Positions 33,268 through 45,421 of a DNA stretch of 64,000 nucleotides are shown here, piece by piece. Origin of the DNA: Neocallimastix lanati (nom. inval.) (Eukaryota; Neocallimastigomycota; Neocallimastigomycetes; Neocallimastigales; Neocallimastigaceae); NCBI GenBank assembly GCA_016946835.1, contig JACVTC010000052.1:832001-896000 (forward strand), in the 5' to 3' direction. A program made the translations under genes and the position numbers. The notes below the pieces were generated by a model, which had not been told where the DNA came from, ran no database searches, and was given only the letters and a program-made list of their open reading frames with translations. Numbering within the stretch: the stretch's first letter is position 1; each line of letters starts with the position of its first letter.

Positions 33268-34161
33268 ATGGCTGAAAATAAAATCAATTTTAAAGAATTA
33301 AAAAAGGAATTAAAAGATATCGAGAAAATTTCAAAGGAAAATCTCGATATCAAATCTTGGGAATCAGAAATCCGATTATGGATAAAACTTGAGGAAGTTA
33401 CTGATCCCAAAAAGATTTTTACCGCCTGCTTACTCACGTCTACTGGAGAGCCTCGCGAAGTTATCCAGGATTTAATTGAAAGTTACAGTACCGATTCTGA
33501 ATCAGAAAGTGAGGACGAAGAAGAAGAAGAATCTGATTCAGAAGAAAAGAAAAAAGATGAATATCCTTCCTTAAAGGAAATTGTAGAAGCAATAGAAACT
33601 TTTTATGGTCTTAAAGAAGACCAGAATATGTTACTTCGTGAGCTCCGTGCTTTAAGAATTAAAAGAAATGAGCGAGTAAAAGACTTTAATACTCGTTTCC
33701 GATCCATATATTTGAAATTAGATAAGAAAAGAAAGAAGCGAGTCAGTGTTCTCGATTATATTGATGCTCTTAGGAACAATGAAGAAGCTTGGAAAAAGGT
33801 CTCCCTTAAGGATGACATTTCTTTAAATCGGGCGTTTGACATTGCCGAAAAAGTTGATAGAGTAATGAATTTGAGACCCTCAAAAGAGTACTCAACTGAA
33901 ATTGTCAACCCAAGAATAAATATCAGGAATAATTATCAAAACAACAGAAAGATAGTAAGAGAGAATTATGAAGTTAGAAGCCCAAAAAGAAATAAAGATT
34001 ACGAATTGGAGGACTTAACAAAAAAAATGAAAAATCTTACCATTAAAGCCTGTTTTTATTGTAGCGATCCAGGACATTTGCAGTATAATTGTCCTAAGTT
34101 AAATGCAATTATTCAAGAAAATAAGAAACGGTTATATAGTGGAAAATCTTTAAACCACTAA
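33268..34161 (+). CDS. gag: Gag of element 3
   Basis: ATG 33268 (MAENKINFKELKKELKDIEK) is the first ATG of the frame. 297 residues and intact. A Glu/Ser/Asp-rich stretch near 75-100 replaces the Asp run of element 1. The conserved core includes LLRELRALRIKRNERVKDFN. The C-terminal CCHC knuckle is CFYCSDPGHLQYNC. Stops at TAA 34159-34161, inside the frameshift spacer. As an intact Gag it could package RNAs of sister or gag-less elements. Confidence 0.93.
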   Translation: MAENKINFKELKKELKDIEKISKENLDIKSWESEIRLWIKLEEVTDPKKIFTACLLTSTGEPREVIQDLIESYSTDSESESEDEEEEESDSEEKKKDEYPSLKEIVEAIETFYGLKEDQNMLLRELRALRIKRNERVKDFNTRFRSIYLKLDKKRKKRVSVLDYIDALRNNEEAWKKVSLKDDISLNRAFDIAEKVDRVMNLRPSKEYSTEIVNPRINIRNNYQNNRKIVRENYEVRSPKRNKDYELEDLTKKMKNLTIKACFYCSDPGHLQYNCPKLNAIIQENKKRLYSGKSLNH

Positions 34162-34181
34162 AAGGGAGAGGAAGCACTCCC
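34149..34181 (+). promoter_or_regulatory. -1 ribosomal frameshift signal, gag/pol of element 3
   Basis: T TTA AAC (34149-34155), spacer CACTAAAA, hairpin GGGAG...CTCCC (34164-34181). The hairpin sequence is identical to that of element 2, while the spacer differs. Confidence 0.85.
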
Positions 34182-37100
34182 TATAAAAATAAAATAGCTT
34201 CATTACAAATCCATTCCTAGTAGTACAAATGATTATAATAAGGAAGAAAAAGAAGAAGCTTCCTATACTAATGAAACTCACAAAGAATCCGATAATGAGA
34301 ATGATGTAGAATTTATAGTTAGTGCGACAAAAAGGAAGTTGACGACTAACGATGAAACTAGTGAAAATAATGAAAAGAGACAACGTAAAAGTCTCATAGA
34401 TAATCCTACCCCTATAACAACTCCTGCAATAAGAAAGATAAAAGAGAAGGAAATAGAAAATAGAATAATTGTTAAAAATAAAAATCAACTACATCCTTCG
34501 ATAATGGCGCAGCCTAATATAAATATTGAGAAAGCCAAAGAAAAACAAATTCGGAATAAAGAAAGAGCTAACTTTGGAAATAACAAGGGAAAAAGGAAGG
34601 AAAGGGAGGATAATATCACTATAAGAGAAAAGCAAAGTCTGGATTCTTCAAAACAAAGAAATAGCATCAGTACTACTAGTGATAAAATGCATCAACGATT
34701 AAATAAATTAATCGATAATGAAAACGATAAAATTATTAAAACAAAACAAATCAATGAAATGGAAGTTATTGAAGTTCCTGAAAAGCTTAATGACGAAGGT
34801 CATGAGAATATTACATTACAGAAGCTCATAGATTTTCAAGAGCCTAAAGAAAAAGCAACAATTAGTAGAACGCTTAGGAACATCAAGATGTGTAAGGATC
34901 AGGAAGAATATGATGTTTTACAAGATTTGAATGAAACCAAGTGTAATATTAGTTTCGGTCAGCTCCTCAATGTTTCTCCAAAAGTCAGAAGTCAAGTAAG
35001 TCAAGGATTAAAATTAGAAAAACCTGAAAAGAAAATAATAGGTGCATTAAACAATACTATTGCTGCTGCTACTTTGGTAAATAATATTGATCACTCTTAT
35101 ATTAGCAAAAGTAAGGAAACCTCAGAAGAAGATATTGCCATGGTTGATGTAACAGTAGATGAAATTCCTGGTAAAGCACTTATTGATTCTTGTAGTAACC
35201 TCAATGTTATCACAAAAAAATTTTATGAGAAATTACCTGGAAATTATGAAGAAGTAGGTATTAGTCGTGGAAGGATACGTTTAGCGACTAAGAATGATGA
35301 GTATTCGGAAGGAATCATTGTATGAATACCTGTTAAGATTAATGATTATAAAATGATAGTAGATTTTCGAATAATTGATGATGATGACCCATTTTATGAT
35401 TTGTTGATCAATTTTCAAACTCAAGTAGAACACAATCTTTTTATCCATCCTATAAGATATAGTTTATGTCAATTTAATTCTCAAGGACTAATCGACGTTA
35501 TAGCTCCTATTAATAATAATTTCCAAGAAGAAGAAAAATTAGTATGTATAGTAAGGAAAATACTTGAAGATGAAGACACAACTAATGAATTAAAGAAACT
35601 TGAAGGTCTATCTCCGCAAGAGTATATCCATGATGAAAAATTTTTAGCAAGCCTTTGTAAAGATTATAAAGATGTAATAGTAAAATTACTTGAAGAAAAC
35701 TTGGACATTATAGCGACATCTTCTGAAGAATTAACACCGTCAGACTTGGCCCCTCATAAAATTAACTTGAAAGCGAACGCAAAACCTGTTAAACAAAGAT
35801 GTTACAGAGTAACCAAATTTAAATCTGATATTATTAAAGAAGAACTAATTAAACTTATTAAGAAAAAGCTAGTTGTACCATCATATTCAGAATGGTCTTC
35901 ACCTGTTGTTGTGGTCCCAAAGGCTAATGGAAAATGGAGATTGTGTGTGGACTACCGCAAGGTGAATGGTCTAACCGAAAAAGACTCTTATGCCCTTCCT
36001 TATATTGACGAGATATTTGACAGTCTAGATGGTGCCAAAATCTTTACTACTATGGATCTATACTCAGGTTACCATCAAATCCTAATGGACGAAGAAAGTG
36101 TTGAAATAACCAGTTTTACAACCAAATTTGGCAACTACCAATTCAAAGTTATGCCTTTTGGATTAACTGGAGCTCCGGCTACCTTCCAACGGGAAATGAA
36201 TAGAATTTTATTTCCTTTAATTGGAAAATGTGTTTTCAACTTTATTGATGATATACTTATATATTCAAAAACTGTCGAAGAACATATCCAACACATAAAA
36301 CAAGTATTAGCAATCTTCAAGGAACATAAATTAAAAATTAATATTGAAAAATGTCACTTTATGCAAACGGAAGTTGAAGTTCTTGGTCACAAGATTTCTA
36401 CTAAGGGTCTTAGTCCTCAAAATAGTAAAATTGAAGCAATTAAAGCCTGGAAAGAACCCACGAATATACATGAGTTAAGATCATTCTTAGGTGCTGTAGG
36501 ATATTATAGGAACTTTATAAATGAATATGCTCAAACCTCAGCTCCTCTTTGTAAGCTATTAAGAAAAGGCGTAAAATATAAATGGAATAATGAACAAAAA
36601 CAAAGTTTTACCAAATTAAAAGAAAAATTAATTAATGCTCCTATTTTAAAATATCCTGATTTTTCCAAAGAATTCATTATTCGAACAGATGCATCATATG
36701 AAGGTATTGGTGGAGTTTTATTGCAGAAAGACGAATCGGAAATAGAACACCCGATTCATTTCATTAGCCGTAGCTTAACCAAAGCAGAAAAGAATTATGG
36801 AATAACCGATTTGGAAGGAACGGCTTTATATTATTGTATTACTAAATTAAAACCTTATATTATGGGAAGCCCCTTTAGAACCATAGTTTTTACAGATCAC
36901 AAACCTCTACTAGGTTTATTTAATAATAAGGAACCGAATAATGCACGACAAACAAGATGGTGTTTGACTGCAAGTATGCTAAAAGTGGATATTCGCTATG
37001 AGCAAGGTAAAAAGAATGTAGTAGCCGACGCTTTATCTAGAATGAAGAACGATAAAGAACAAAAGGTATTAGCTATAAAAACGAATAAAGATGATGAAAA

Positions 37101-38262
37101 TGATTCACTTTCTAAAGTAATTAAAGAATTTATTGAAGAAAAATTTACAAAGATTGATGGTATAGATTATTTTATAGATGGAAATAATTATAGAAAACTT
37201 GTTACCGAAACAAATGAAAAACTAAAATTAATTCTCGAAGCACATCATGTTGGCCATGAAGGTTATTATAAAACATATCAAAGACTTAGAAAAAGTTACT
37301 ACTGGAATGATATGGTCAACGATATAAAACGGATAATTTCAAAATGCGAAAAATGTCAGTTAAATCGCCCTCAGCCATATCCAGAACCAACCGAAAACAT
37401 TCCAACAGAAGTTGAAGGCCCTTTTACTCCTCTTGGACTTGATATTATTGGTCCCTTAATAAAGACTGGTAATAAAAACCAATATATCATTGTTGCGGTG
37501 GATTATTTCACAAAGTGGGTGGAGGCTGAACCTACTGAAAATATTACATCTAAGGACATTATTAAGTTTTTAATAAATGTTTTCGCTAGACATGGAGTTC
37601 CTCAAGTCATTACAACGGATAATGGCGTTCAATTCACATCGGATATGACTAAAATATTCCTGGACTTATATGATGTTTACGTAAAATTTACCACTACCTA
37701 TCACCCAGAAAGTAATGGATTGGTTGAAAATAGGAATAAAGAAATTGGTAAATTATTGAGATTACTTGGTGAAGAAAATAAAGACTGGGATGAGGTATTA
37801 CCTTCAGCCTTGTGGGCCCTTAGAACTACAAAGAATTCTGTAACCAAACATTCTAGCTTCGAATTAGTTTATGGTCGTGAGGATCAACAGCCTTTCGACA
37901 TTGCTGCTAGACCTACACAAGGAGTGAATAAATCTTCAGATGAAATTCTTTTAGAAAAATTTATCTCACATTATAGGTGGACCATGGAAGCAGCTGAAAA
38001 TGTAAAGAACGCAAGTAAATATTGGGCCAATCGAAGGGAAGAAAAAAATAGCATGAAAAATTCCAAAAACATAAGAATCGGTGATTTAGTTCTTGTTCGA
38101 AATTTTAGTCGTTCTAAATTAAAACCTTATTTTGTCGGTCCTTTAAAAGTAATAAAAAAACAATTTAATACCGTAACACTTGCGGACCCAAATACTATGA
38201 TTCAAATGAATCGTAATGTTCATTTGAAAAATATAGTAAAATATAACTCAGCTATAGATTAG
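34149..38262 (+). pseudogene. pol: Pol of element 3, frameshift plus nonsense codon
   Basis: The -1 frame after the slip site meets TAG at 34218. The homologous pol sequence resumes in another frame from about 34210 (SIPSSTNDYNKEEKEEASYT), implying a one-base insertion near 34203-34211. A second defect is TGA at 35323-35325, where the sisters have Arg before I/VPVKI. From 35326 to 38262 the frame is open: RT with FIDDILIYS (36246-36251), RNase H RTDASYEG, integrase zinc finger, GLDIIGPL, TTDNGVQFTS, YHPESNGLVEN and the C-terminal YFVGPLKVI. The protease motif is LIDSCSNLNVI (Asp codon 35185). Near-identical LTRs show these lesions are recent. Confidence 0.9.
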
Positions 38263-38285
38263 CTTGAGTCTTAGTGGGGGCATCT

Positions 38286-39119
38286 TGGTAAAGAACGAAC
38301 ATATAATGGATTATTAATTAGAATTTCAACTTACTTTAGAATCCATTATATTATTCTTTACTTAATATTACTTTACTATATTTTCTATACTAAAATATTT
38401 TCTAAATATATTTTTTTTATATTTTTATTAAAAGTTTCTAAAATATTATCAATAATTTTATATTTTTATTATTAATATCAATATCTATAATTTAACCTCA
38501 AATTTTATTATTTTATTAAAGTGTTTATTATCAATATTAATATTTTATTTTTATTTTCAAATATATTATTATATTATTATTATATTGTATCAATATTAAA
38601 CTTGTATTCTTTTTAGTATTTTATTTTATTTTTAAATTGATTATTTTATATTTTTATTCCCTACAAATAAAATCAAATCTTAATTGATTAATTATAAATA
38701 TTAAATATATTATAGTTTTTAAATTTATTTTATATAAAATATAAGAATATTATATTAACATTCTTGATTAAAATAACTTTATTTTTCTGTAAAATCTTTT
38801 TAAATTTTGTTTGTTACTTTTCGTATATATTAAATAATTTAGTTTTAGTATATGAAAAATAATATAAAATTATGTAAACAAAATTTATTAAAATAAAAAT
38901 ACTTATGAATTAGTTAATTTAAATTAATATAAAATTTGAATTAATTAGTAATAGTAAATATTTTTTTTAAATATGATAATAAAATGTAGAAAGGCTTTAC
39001 ATATTTATTTTTTTTCAAAAAGTATAAATAAGTGAAGTTTTTCAATAATTAAAATGTAGACAGAAAAATATTAAAAATAAATCATTAAATAAAATTCTAA
39101 TAAAACCCGAACCATAACA
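38286..39119 (+). repeat. 3' LTR of element 3
   Basis: 834 bp, nearly identical to 30138-30972. Preceded by the GGGGGCATC polypurine tract. Confidence 0.9.
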
Positions 39120-39125
39120 TATTTG

Positions 39126-40101
39126 TGTAATAATTCTATTAAGAACTAACTCAAAATAGAATTATTAACTACAACTTAACGACTAATTCATTAAGTTGAG
39201 AAAATAAAATAAAATAGATTTTTTTTTTTACCTTTAGAGTAGAGTTTATTATAAAATTAATTATAATAATAACACAAAAAGTAAGAAAAGAATTGTTTGT
39301 ATAAATTGATTTTAAAAATATGTTTTTGAATAAAATATTTTTATTAATTTATTAAAGTTAAAAATATAAAAATGTTACTATTATAACTATGTTTTTTATA
39401 ATAATAACTCTTGATTTCTCAAAGAGAACTCAAGAGCCTTATTTATATTTTTTTATTAAAATAAGGTTAAATAAGAAAGGGTTTTCTAATCTTAACAAAT
39501 CTCTTATCTAGGAAAAGATTAGATAGAAAAACCTAGATAAGTTTTCGATCGATATTCTATCCATATCGATCATCGCATTAATTAAGTAAAACCGATTACT
39601 TCTAAAAAGTAATTGGAAAAAATCTTAATTAACCGATTTTCCAATCTAATGATCGAAAATAAAAGAATAAAATAATAAAAGATATTTCGATCATATAATT
39701 TATCCTTATATTAAAAATATAAAATTAAATAGTTAATAAAATACAGAATACATTATAAAATACAGAATACATTATAAAATACAGAATACATTATAAAATA
39801 CAGAATACATTATAAAATACAGAATACATTATAAAATACAGAATACATTATAAAATACAGAATACATTATAAAATACAGAATAAAATACAATACAAAATA
39901 CATTAGTTACAGTAGAGAATTTAGCATATTGTAAATATATTATTTAAAATTAATTAAATAAATTTTGTTAAATTAATGAATATTTAAAATTAAATTAAAT
40001 AAATTTAATAAATATTATATGTAATTAAATAAAGTTATAGTTATAATAACTTAACTAAGAAAATATAATTATTTGCTAACAAATAATTATAGATTCTTAC
40101 A
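39126..40101 (-). repeat. 3' LTR of element 4
   Basis: 976 bp with seven CAGAATACATT-type 19-bp units (39741-39875). Confidence 0.9.
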
Positions 40102-40114
40102 TTGCTCTGTTTAA

Positions 40115-43100
40115 TTATGATGTTTCCATTAAGTCTTCATTTCTTTTAGTATATGGTTCCAATTGTGAGATATGAAATAACGGATGGAGATGTAAGTTCT
40201 CTGGAAGTTCCAAACGGTAATTCATTCTTTCCCTTTTCTCGATGATTTTAAAAGGTCCAAGATATTGAGTGGATAATTTTCTAGAGGGTTCATTCGTAAA
40301 GTAGTATCTTCTAAGCATAACCAAATCATTTACCTTAAAGTCAGGTCCTACAGATTTTTTATTGTCAGCATATTTCTTAAAATCTTCTTTGGCTTTAACT
40401 AAATGTTGACGAAGGGCATTGATATGTGAAGACCAATCCCTTGTAAGAACAGAAGCACTATCTTTTAGCAGAATCGGTGGTGAATCAATAACACAATTTG
40501 GGTCAAATCCATAGTTAGCATGAAAAGGAGTTTGAGCTATTGATTTGTAAATGGAGTTGTTGTAGGACATTTCACATAAAGGGAGGTAGAAACACCATTC
40601 ATTTTGAGCAAAAGAACAATAGCAGCGAAGATATTGTTCTATTACAGCATTAGCCCGTTCAACCTGACCATTTGATTGTTGGTGGTGAGCAGTAGCAAGT
40701 CTTGGTTTAGCACGAATAGTATCGCACAACGAAGTCCAAAATTGAGAAGAGAATTGGGAACCATGATCAGACACAATCACTTTAGGAAAACCATGATACT
40801 TAAAGACTTGGAAAAGTAAGAGCTTGGCAGTTAAGTCGGCAGAGGGAACATCGGAGCAGGGTACTAAATGAATCATTTTGGTTAAATGATCAGAAACAAC
40901 CATGATACAAGTGCAATCTTGTGAAGAAGGCAATGAAACAATAAAATCGACGCCAATAACTTCCCAGGGTTTTGTAGGAGTAGGAAGTGGTATTAGTTTA
41001 CCATAAGGTTTATGACGACGGATTTTATTTCTACAACAAACATCACAAGAAGCCACATAATTTGAAATATCTTTTTTCATATTAGGCCACCAGTAGTTCC
41101 TTCTGAGTTTTTCAAAGGTCCTATCTACCCCCTGATGGCCACTAGTGGGTGCATCATGGAAAGACTTTAAAAGTCTATCCCTGAGACTGGAAGGAATAAT
41201 AATACGCTTTTGAAAGTGAAGTACGCCATCGACGAAGGAAAATAAAGAACTTTTGATGTTGTTTGACTTATCCCTTATTTTTAAGAGGATATTTTTACAA
41301 TAATTATCAGCTTTCTGTGCTTCAATAAGACTACTAATATTGTCATTTATAGCACAACAGAAAGCATTATTGTTAATTACAGGTTGTGATTCAGATGAAG
41401 AGTCAGATTTAAAATCTGGGCGTCTTGAAAGAGCATCTGGTTTGCCACTTTTAGCGCCTGATCTGAATGCAATCCTATAGTCAAACTTTGATAAAAAGAG
41501 ACTCCAACGAATTTGTCTTTGATTTAAATGTTGGGGTTTCTTAAAATACAATAAGTTCTTGTGGTCTGTTATTACTTGAACAGGAAATTTAGCGCCTTCT
41601 AAATGATGCCTCCAAGTTTCAAACGCAGTAATTATAGCAAGAAGTTCTTTATCATATATAGTATAATTGACTTCTGCTTTATTGAGGGATCTAGAATGGA
41701 AGGCTACGGGATGCAATAAGTTATCAATGTCACTAACCTGAGAAAGTATGCAACCGACAGCAAAGTCGCTAGCATCTGTTTCAACGATGAATTCTTTCTC
41801 TGGATTAGGAAAAATGAGCACTTCATCAGCTTTAAAAGATTCTTTCAATTTATTAAAAGCTTCATTTGCTGATTCATCCCAATTAAATGTAGTATTTTTC
41901 CTTAAAAGTCGATGAAGAGGTTCCATATTTTTGGCAAAATTATTGATAAACTTTCTATAGAAATTACATAAGCCTAGAAAACTTTGTAATTCCTTTTGAT
42001 TCTTCGGAATAGGCCAATTCAGAACAGATTTTACCTTATCCTTATCCATAGTGAGACCATCTACAGAAACAGTGAAGCCTAAGAAAGTGGTTTTAGTAAC
42101 ATGGAAGTCACATTTCTCTAATTTAGCATATAATCCATTGTTGATGAGAAGTTGAAGAACGATCCTAACATGTTTAATATGTTCTTCTTCGTTGTTAGAG
42201 TAAATAATGATGTCGTCCAGATAGACTTGCACGAAAAAACCAATGATATCACTGAAGATATCTTGTACAAAACGTTGAAAAACCGAGGGAGCATTTCGAA
42301 GTCCAAAAGGCATAACGAGATATTCGAAATGTCCTAAAGGGGTTCTAAAAGCAGTAAGATATTCGTGACCTTCTTTAACTCTGATTAGGTTATAAGCAGA
42401 TCTAAGGTCAAGACGAGTAAATATCTTAGCTCCTTGAAAGGATTCAATCAAGTCATTTATTCTTGGAATTGGGTAGCTATTACGGATTGTGATAGCATTT
42501 AATCGGCGATAATCTACACAGAGTCTAAGGGTACCATCGCGTTTCATTACAAATAATATAGGAGCACCTGCTGGTGATTTTGACTTCCTAATGAATTTCT
42601 TTTTTAAGTTTTCCTTAATATAATCCTTTAAAGCTTTCAGTTCTTGTACAGTAAGAGAGTATATTGGACCAAAATAAAGTTGTCCACCAGGAATAAGCTC
42701 AATAGCAATATCATAGTCACGATGAGGTGGTAAGTTCTCAGCTTGTTTCTTTTCAAATACTATTTTAAGATCCGAATAGTATTTATTAATAATCTCTTCT
42801 TTTCCCTGAACGTCAGTGTTTACTTCTTCTGAATTAATCATTGCAGCACATAAATCAGAATCTGAGATATCTGTATCGAAAGCCGAATTTGGTAATACTG
42901 AATCTTCTTCTGAATTCTCCAACATTGAAGCAGTAATATTTTTATTTTGATTAAAAAACTTATTACTTTTGGAGGATGGGCAATGTGAGCCACAGTATCT
43001 ACCAAGGAAGTAGATTCTATTATTTTTATAATCGATGAAAGGATTGTGAACGGATAACCAATCCCTTCCAAGAATACCATTAATGCCTTGAAGAGATAGA

Positions 43101-44158
43101 TTAGCAATGCAGAATTCAAAAGTTTCCTTATGATCCATAAATTTTAATTTAAGGGGCTTAGTAGTTTGTCTGATATTCATACTTTTCCCATTAGGAAGTT
43201 GGATGTTGATTTGGGAATTGAGTCCTAACACAGGTAATTTATTAGAATTTGCGAAGTTTTTACAAATAAAACTTCTGGCAGAACCCGAATCAATTAATAG
43301 ATTTGCCTTAATATTTCTTCCATTAATATCAAGGTAGAAGGTAGTTGTGATTGTTGTTTTAATATTCGGGGTGTAATTTGCTGAAAGTATGTCGTTTTTA
43401 GACTTATTTTTTCTGAAATGAGAATGTTTAGAATTCTTTTCTGATTTTAGTAAATCGTTTCTCTTCCTATGAAACGACATTTTTCCATTAAATTTATTTT
43501 TTTGGTTGTGGCGTAGAGGACTTTCCAAAAAACACTTCTTGTCAATTCCAATAATAATGTTGGTAGCTTCAAAAAGAGTAGATGGCTTTTCGAGTTTATC
43601 AAACTCTTCGCGGACTTTGTCAAGTAGACCCTTACCGATGATATCTATTAAAACTTCGTCGGGCCATCCTAAACGTCCAGCCAATCTCCGAAATTCAATA
43701 GTATATTCAGCAACATTTCCTAATTGAAGTTGTTTCAATTTCCACAACTTTTCCATGATGACATATTTTTGCTTCCTTTCATTCCCAATATCAAAGTTAT
43801 CCAGTAAGAGCTTCTTAAACTTACTAAATTCAAGGTTCTTTAGAGTACCATCAGTTAAAAGAGAAAGACCCCATTTTCTGGCGGTACCAGTAAGTTTATT
43901 AATAACAAAAGAACTTTTTAGTTCATCCTTTTGAAAAGAATTTGGATGCTCCTTAAAGAAATCTTCACTTTGAATTAAAATTTCTAAGATATTTAGTTTA
44001 TTGCTTTCATTTTCCCTTTGGAGGACACCATTAGGAGAAAAGAAAGCAGGAATGAAGTCAGCAATTGCAGTAATAAGTTTGGATGCATTTTCATCATGGA
44101 GATAGGAATTATTAACTTCACTTGAGGAAATTGCTTGTTTATTACTATTGAAATCCAT
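40115..44158 (-). CDS. Gag-Pol polyprotein of element 4
   Basis: 1347 codons from ATG 44158. Gag-like region about 1-250 (KLTGTARKWGLSLLTDG, FRRLAGRLGWPDEVL) without a CCHC knuckle, ending in a basic tract. Protease LLIDSGSARSFI (Asp290) has the usual DSG. RT has MPFGLRNAPSVFQ and VYLDDIIIYS (Asp about 648-649). RNase H VETDASDFAVG. Integrase has a zinc finger (HDAPTSGHQG...CDVC), GVDFIVSLP, VSDHGSQFS (Asp about 1131), HHQQSNGQVERAN, and a C-terminal YLGPFKIIEKRER. The end (HISQLEPYTK) lacks a chromodomain. A single ORF for Gag and Pol with similar total length is typical of Tf1/sushi elements, in which protein ratios are set after translation. Confidence 0.95.
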   Translation of the reverse strand: MDFNSNKQAISSSEVNNSYLHDENASKLITAIADFIPAFFSPNGVLQRENESNKLNILEILIQSEDFFKEHPNSFQKDELKSSFVINKLTGTARKWGLSLLTDGTLKNLEFSKFKKLLLDNFDIGNERKQKYVIMEKLWKLKQLQLGNVAEYTIEFRRLAGRLGWPDEVLIDIIGKGLLDKVREEFDKLEKPSTLFEATNIIIGIDKKCFLESPLRHNQKNKFNGKMSFHRKRNDLLKSEKNSKHSHFRKNKSKNDILSANYTPNIKTTITTTFYLDINGRNIKANLLIDSGSARSFICKNFANSNKLPVLGLNSQINIQLPNGKSMNIRQTTKPLKLKFMDHKETFEFCIANLSLQGINGILGRDWLSVHNPFIDYKNNRIYFLGRYCGSHCPSSKSNKFFNQNKNITASMLENSEEDSVLPNSAFDTDISDSDLCAAMINSEEVNTDVQGKEEIINKYYSDLKIVFEKKQAENLPPHRDYDIAIELIPGGQLYFGPIYSLTVQELKALKDYIKENLKKKFIRKSKSPAGAPILFVMKRDGTLRLCVDYRRLNAITIRNSYPIPRINDLIESFQGAKIFTRLDLRSAYNLIRVKEGHEYLTAFRTPLGHFEYLVMPFGLRNAPSVFQRFVQDIFSDIIGFFVQVYLDDIIIYSNNEEEHIKHVRIVLQLLINNGLYAKLEKCDFHVTKTTFLGFTVSVDGLTMDKDKVKSVLNWPIPKNQKELQSFLGLCNFYRKFINNFAKNMEPLHRLLRKNTTFNWDESANEAFNKLKESFKADEVLIFPNPEKEFIVETDASDFAVGCILSQVSDIDNLLHPVAFHSRSLNKAEVNYTIYDKELLAIITAFETWRHHLEGAKFPVQVITDHKNLLYFKKPQHLNQRQIRWSLFLSKFDYRIAFRSGAKSGKPDALSRRPDFKSDSSSESQPVINNNAFCCAINDNISSLIEAQKADNYCKNILLKIRDKSNNIKSSLFSFVDGVLHFQKRIIIPSSLRDRLLKSFHDAPTSGHQGVDRTFEKLRRNYWWPNMKKDISNYVASCDVCCRNKIRRHKPYGKLIPLPTPTKPWEVIGVDFIVSLPSSQDCTCIMVVSDHLTKMIHLVPCSDVPSADLTAKLLLFQVFKYHGFPKVIVSDHGSQFSSQFWTSLCDTIRAKPRLATAHHQQSNGQVERANAVIEQYLRCYCSFAQNEWCFYLPLCEMSYNNSIYKSIAQTPFHANYGFDPNCVIDSPPILLKDSASVLTRDWSSHINALRQHLVKAKEDFKKYADNKKSVGPDFKVNDLVMLRRYYFTNEPSRKLSTQYLGPFKIIEKRERMNYRLELPENLHLHPLFHISQLEPYTKRNEDLMETS

Positions 44159-44969
44159 TTTTATGCCTTTAGTGTAGATAAAAATAGGATAGAGTTAACA
44201 AAATGGACATTTTTATTACACAAAATTAAGAATTATAATAAGGATTTTGATTAATAAATATTTTATAGAATACACTTTAATTTCTTCCTTCCCGTGTTAC
44301 CGTCATTTGGTTTATCAACCAAAGGGCTGAGGTGTAGGTCTAATGTTACAGCCTACCAGTAACGGTCAACAACGTACTTGGAAATTAAATTAAAATGATT
44401 AACAAAATATTATTATAAACTTATCCTTTATTATAAACTTCTGCATAAATACAATATTTAGTATTATTTTAATTAAAATTCAATATCACTTTCTTATGCC
44501 TTACAACATTCAAAAACCGGCAAAAGTGATCCATTAAAACATAAAAAAAATATTTTATGTTTTCCATAGCAGTTTTATATAATCAAGCATAAAAAAACAT
44601 AACTGCTATAACCTTTTTGTTTGGGATAAACAAACTGTTAAAACCCATTATTAAAATTAAAACTATATAATTTTACTTCAATACATAATATTGAAGAACC
44701 TCGAGGCCTTCGGTGACCAAGAGTTCCTTATTCGCTAGAGCTACATTCGGATAACCTATACTTTCACGTGAAATACTGCATTTCCGTACAGTACAAACCG
44801 CTACGGTATAGGAAAAGGAGACCTTTCCTTTATTACTACCTAAAAATGTACTCACCATCCCCAATTAGATGGCTAACTCTATATATGAAGGTATTATTAC
44901 CTTCTCAGTTTGTTATTTTTTATTTATTTTTTAAAATTTTTATTTATTTCTTTATTTATTTATTATTAT

Positions 44970-45012
<43 letters not shown>

Positions 45013-45229
45013 ATTTTAAATTATTATTTCTATTCTTAATTATATTATCTAAAATTATTCTATATTATTAATTCTATATTATTAAAATAATTATTATCTA
45101 TTCTATTATTATTCTAAATCTAATATATATTATTATATTTATTAATTATTTTAATTAACTTAAAAATTATTATAATTTAAAACTATTCTATAATATTAAT
45201 TTATTATTCTATTATTTACTATTAAAAAA

Positions 45230-45260
<31 letters not shown>

Positions 45261-45409
45261 AATTTTTTTTTTTTTGCGCCACTCTAGCTATATATTATTA
45301 TTGTATTCTAATATATATAATTTCAATAGGCTAATTCACTAATAAAATTTCCAATGTTACACTATTCTAAAAATTTTACACATTTTATCTAACCCTAAGC
45401 TAATCTAAG
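44159..45409 (-). other. Leader of element 4
   Basis: 1.25 kb between primer site and ORF. Islands at 44281-44375 (with TTTGG...CCAAA and TAGG...CCTA pairings) and 44690-44885 are far less AT-rich than the rest and are likely structured. A T-run of about 38 lies at 44971-45008. The ORFs in the second island are short and unsupported. Confidence 0.6.
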
Positions 45410-45421
45410 AAGAGTTATTAT
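45410..45421 (-). other. Self-priming primer binding site of element 4
   Basis: Directly next to the 5' LTR the minus strand reads ATAATAACTCTT. This is the exact complement of AAGAGTTATTAT in the LTR (minus strand, 45708 downwards). That segment lies about 30-38 bp downstream of a TATA-like ATATAAATAA (45737-45746), where the transcript should start. Tf1-type elements prime with the 5' end of their own RNA annealed at this position. No TGG tRNA-type site is present. Confidence 0.75.

Larger units (their letters stand above)
30138..39119 (+). mobile_element. Element 3: Ty3/gypsy LTR retrotransposon
   Basis: LTRs 30138-30972 and 38286-39119 (835 and 834 bp, TGGTAAAGAACG...CCATAACA) are nearly identical, so insertion is recent. 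Flanks are AATT and TATT (imperfect). Contains PBS, leader, four-hairpin array, intact gag, frameshift signal, defective pol and PPT (TTAGTGGGGGCATC before 38286). Confidence 0.92.
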
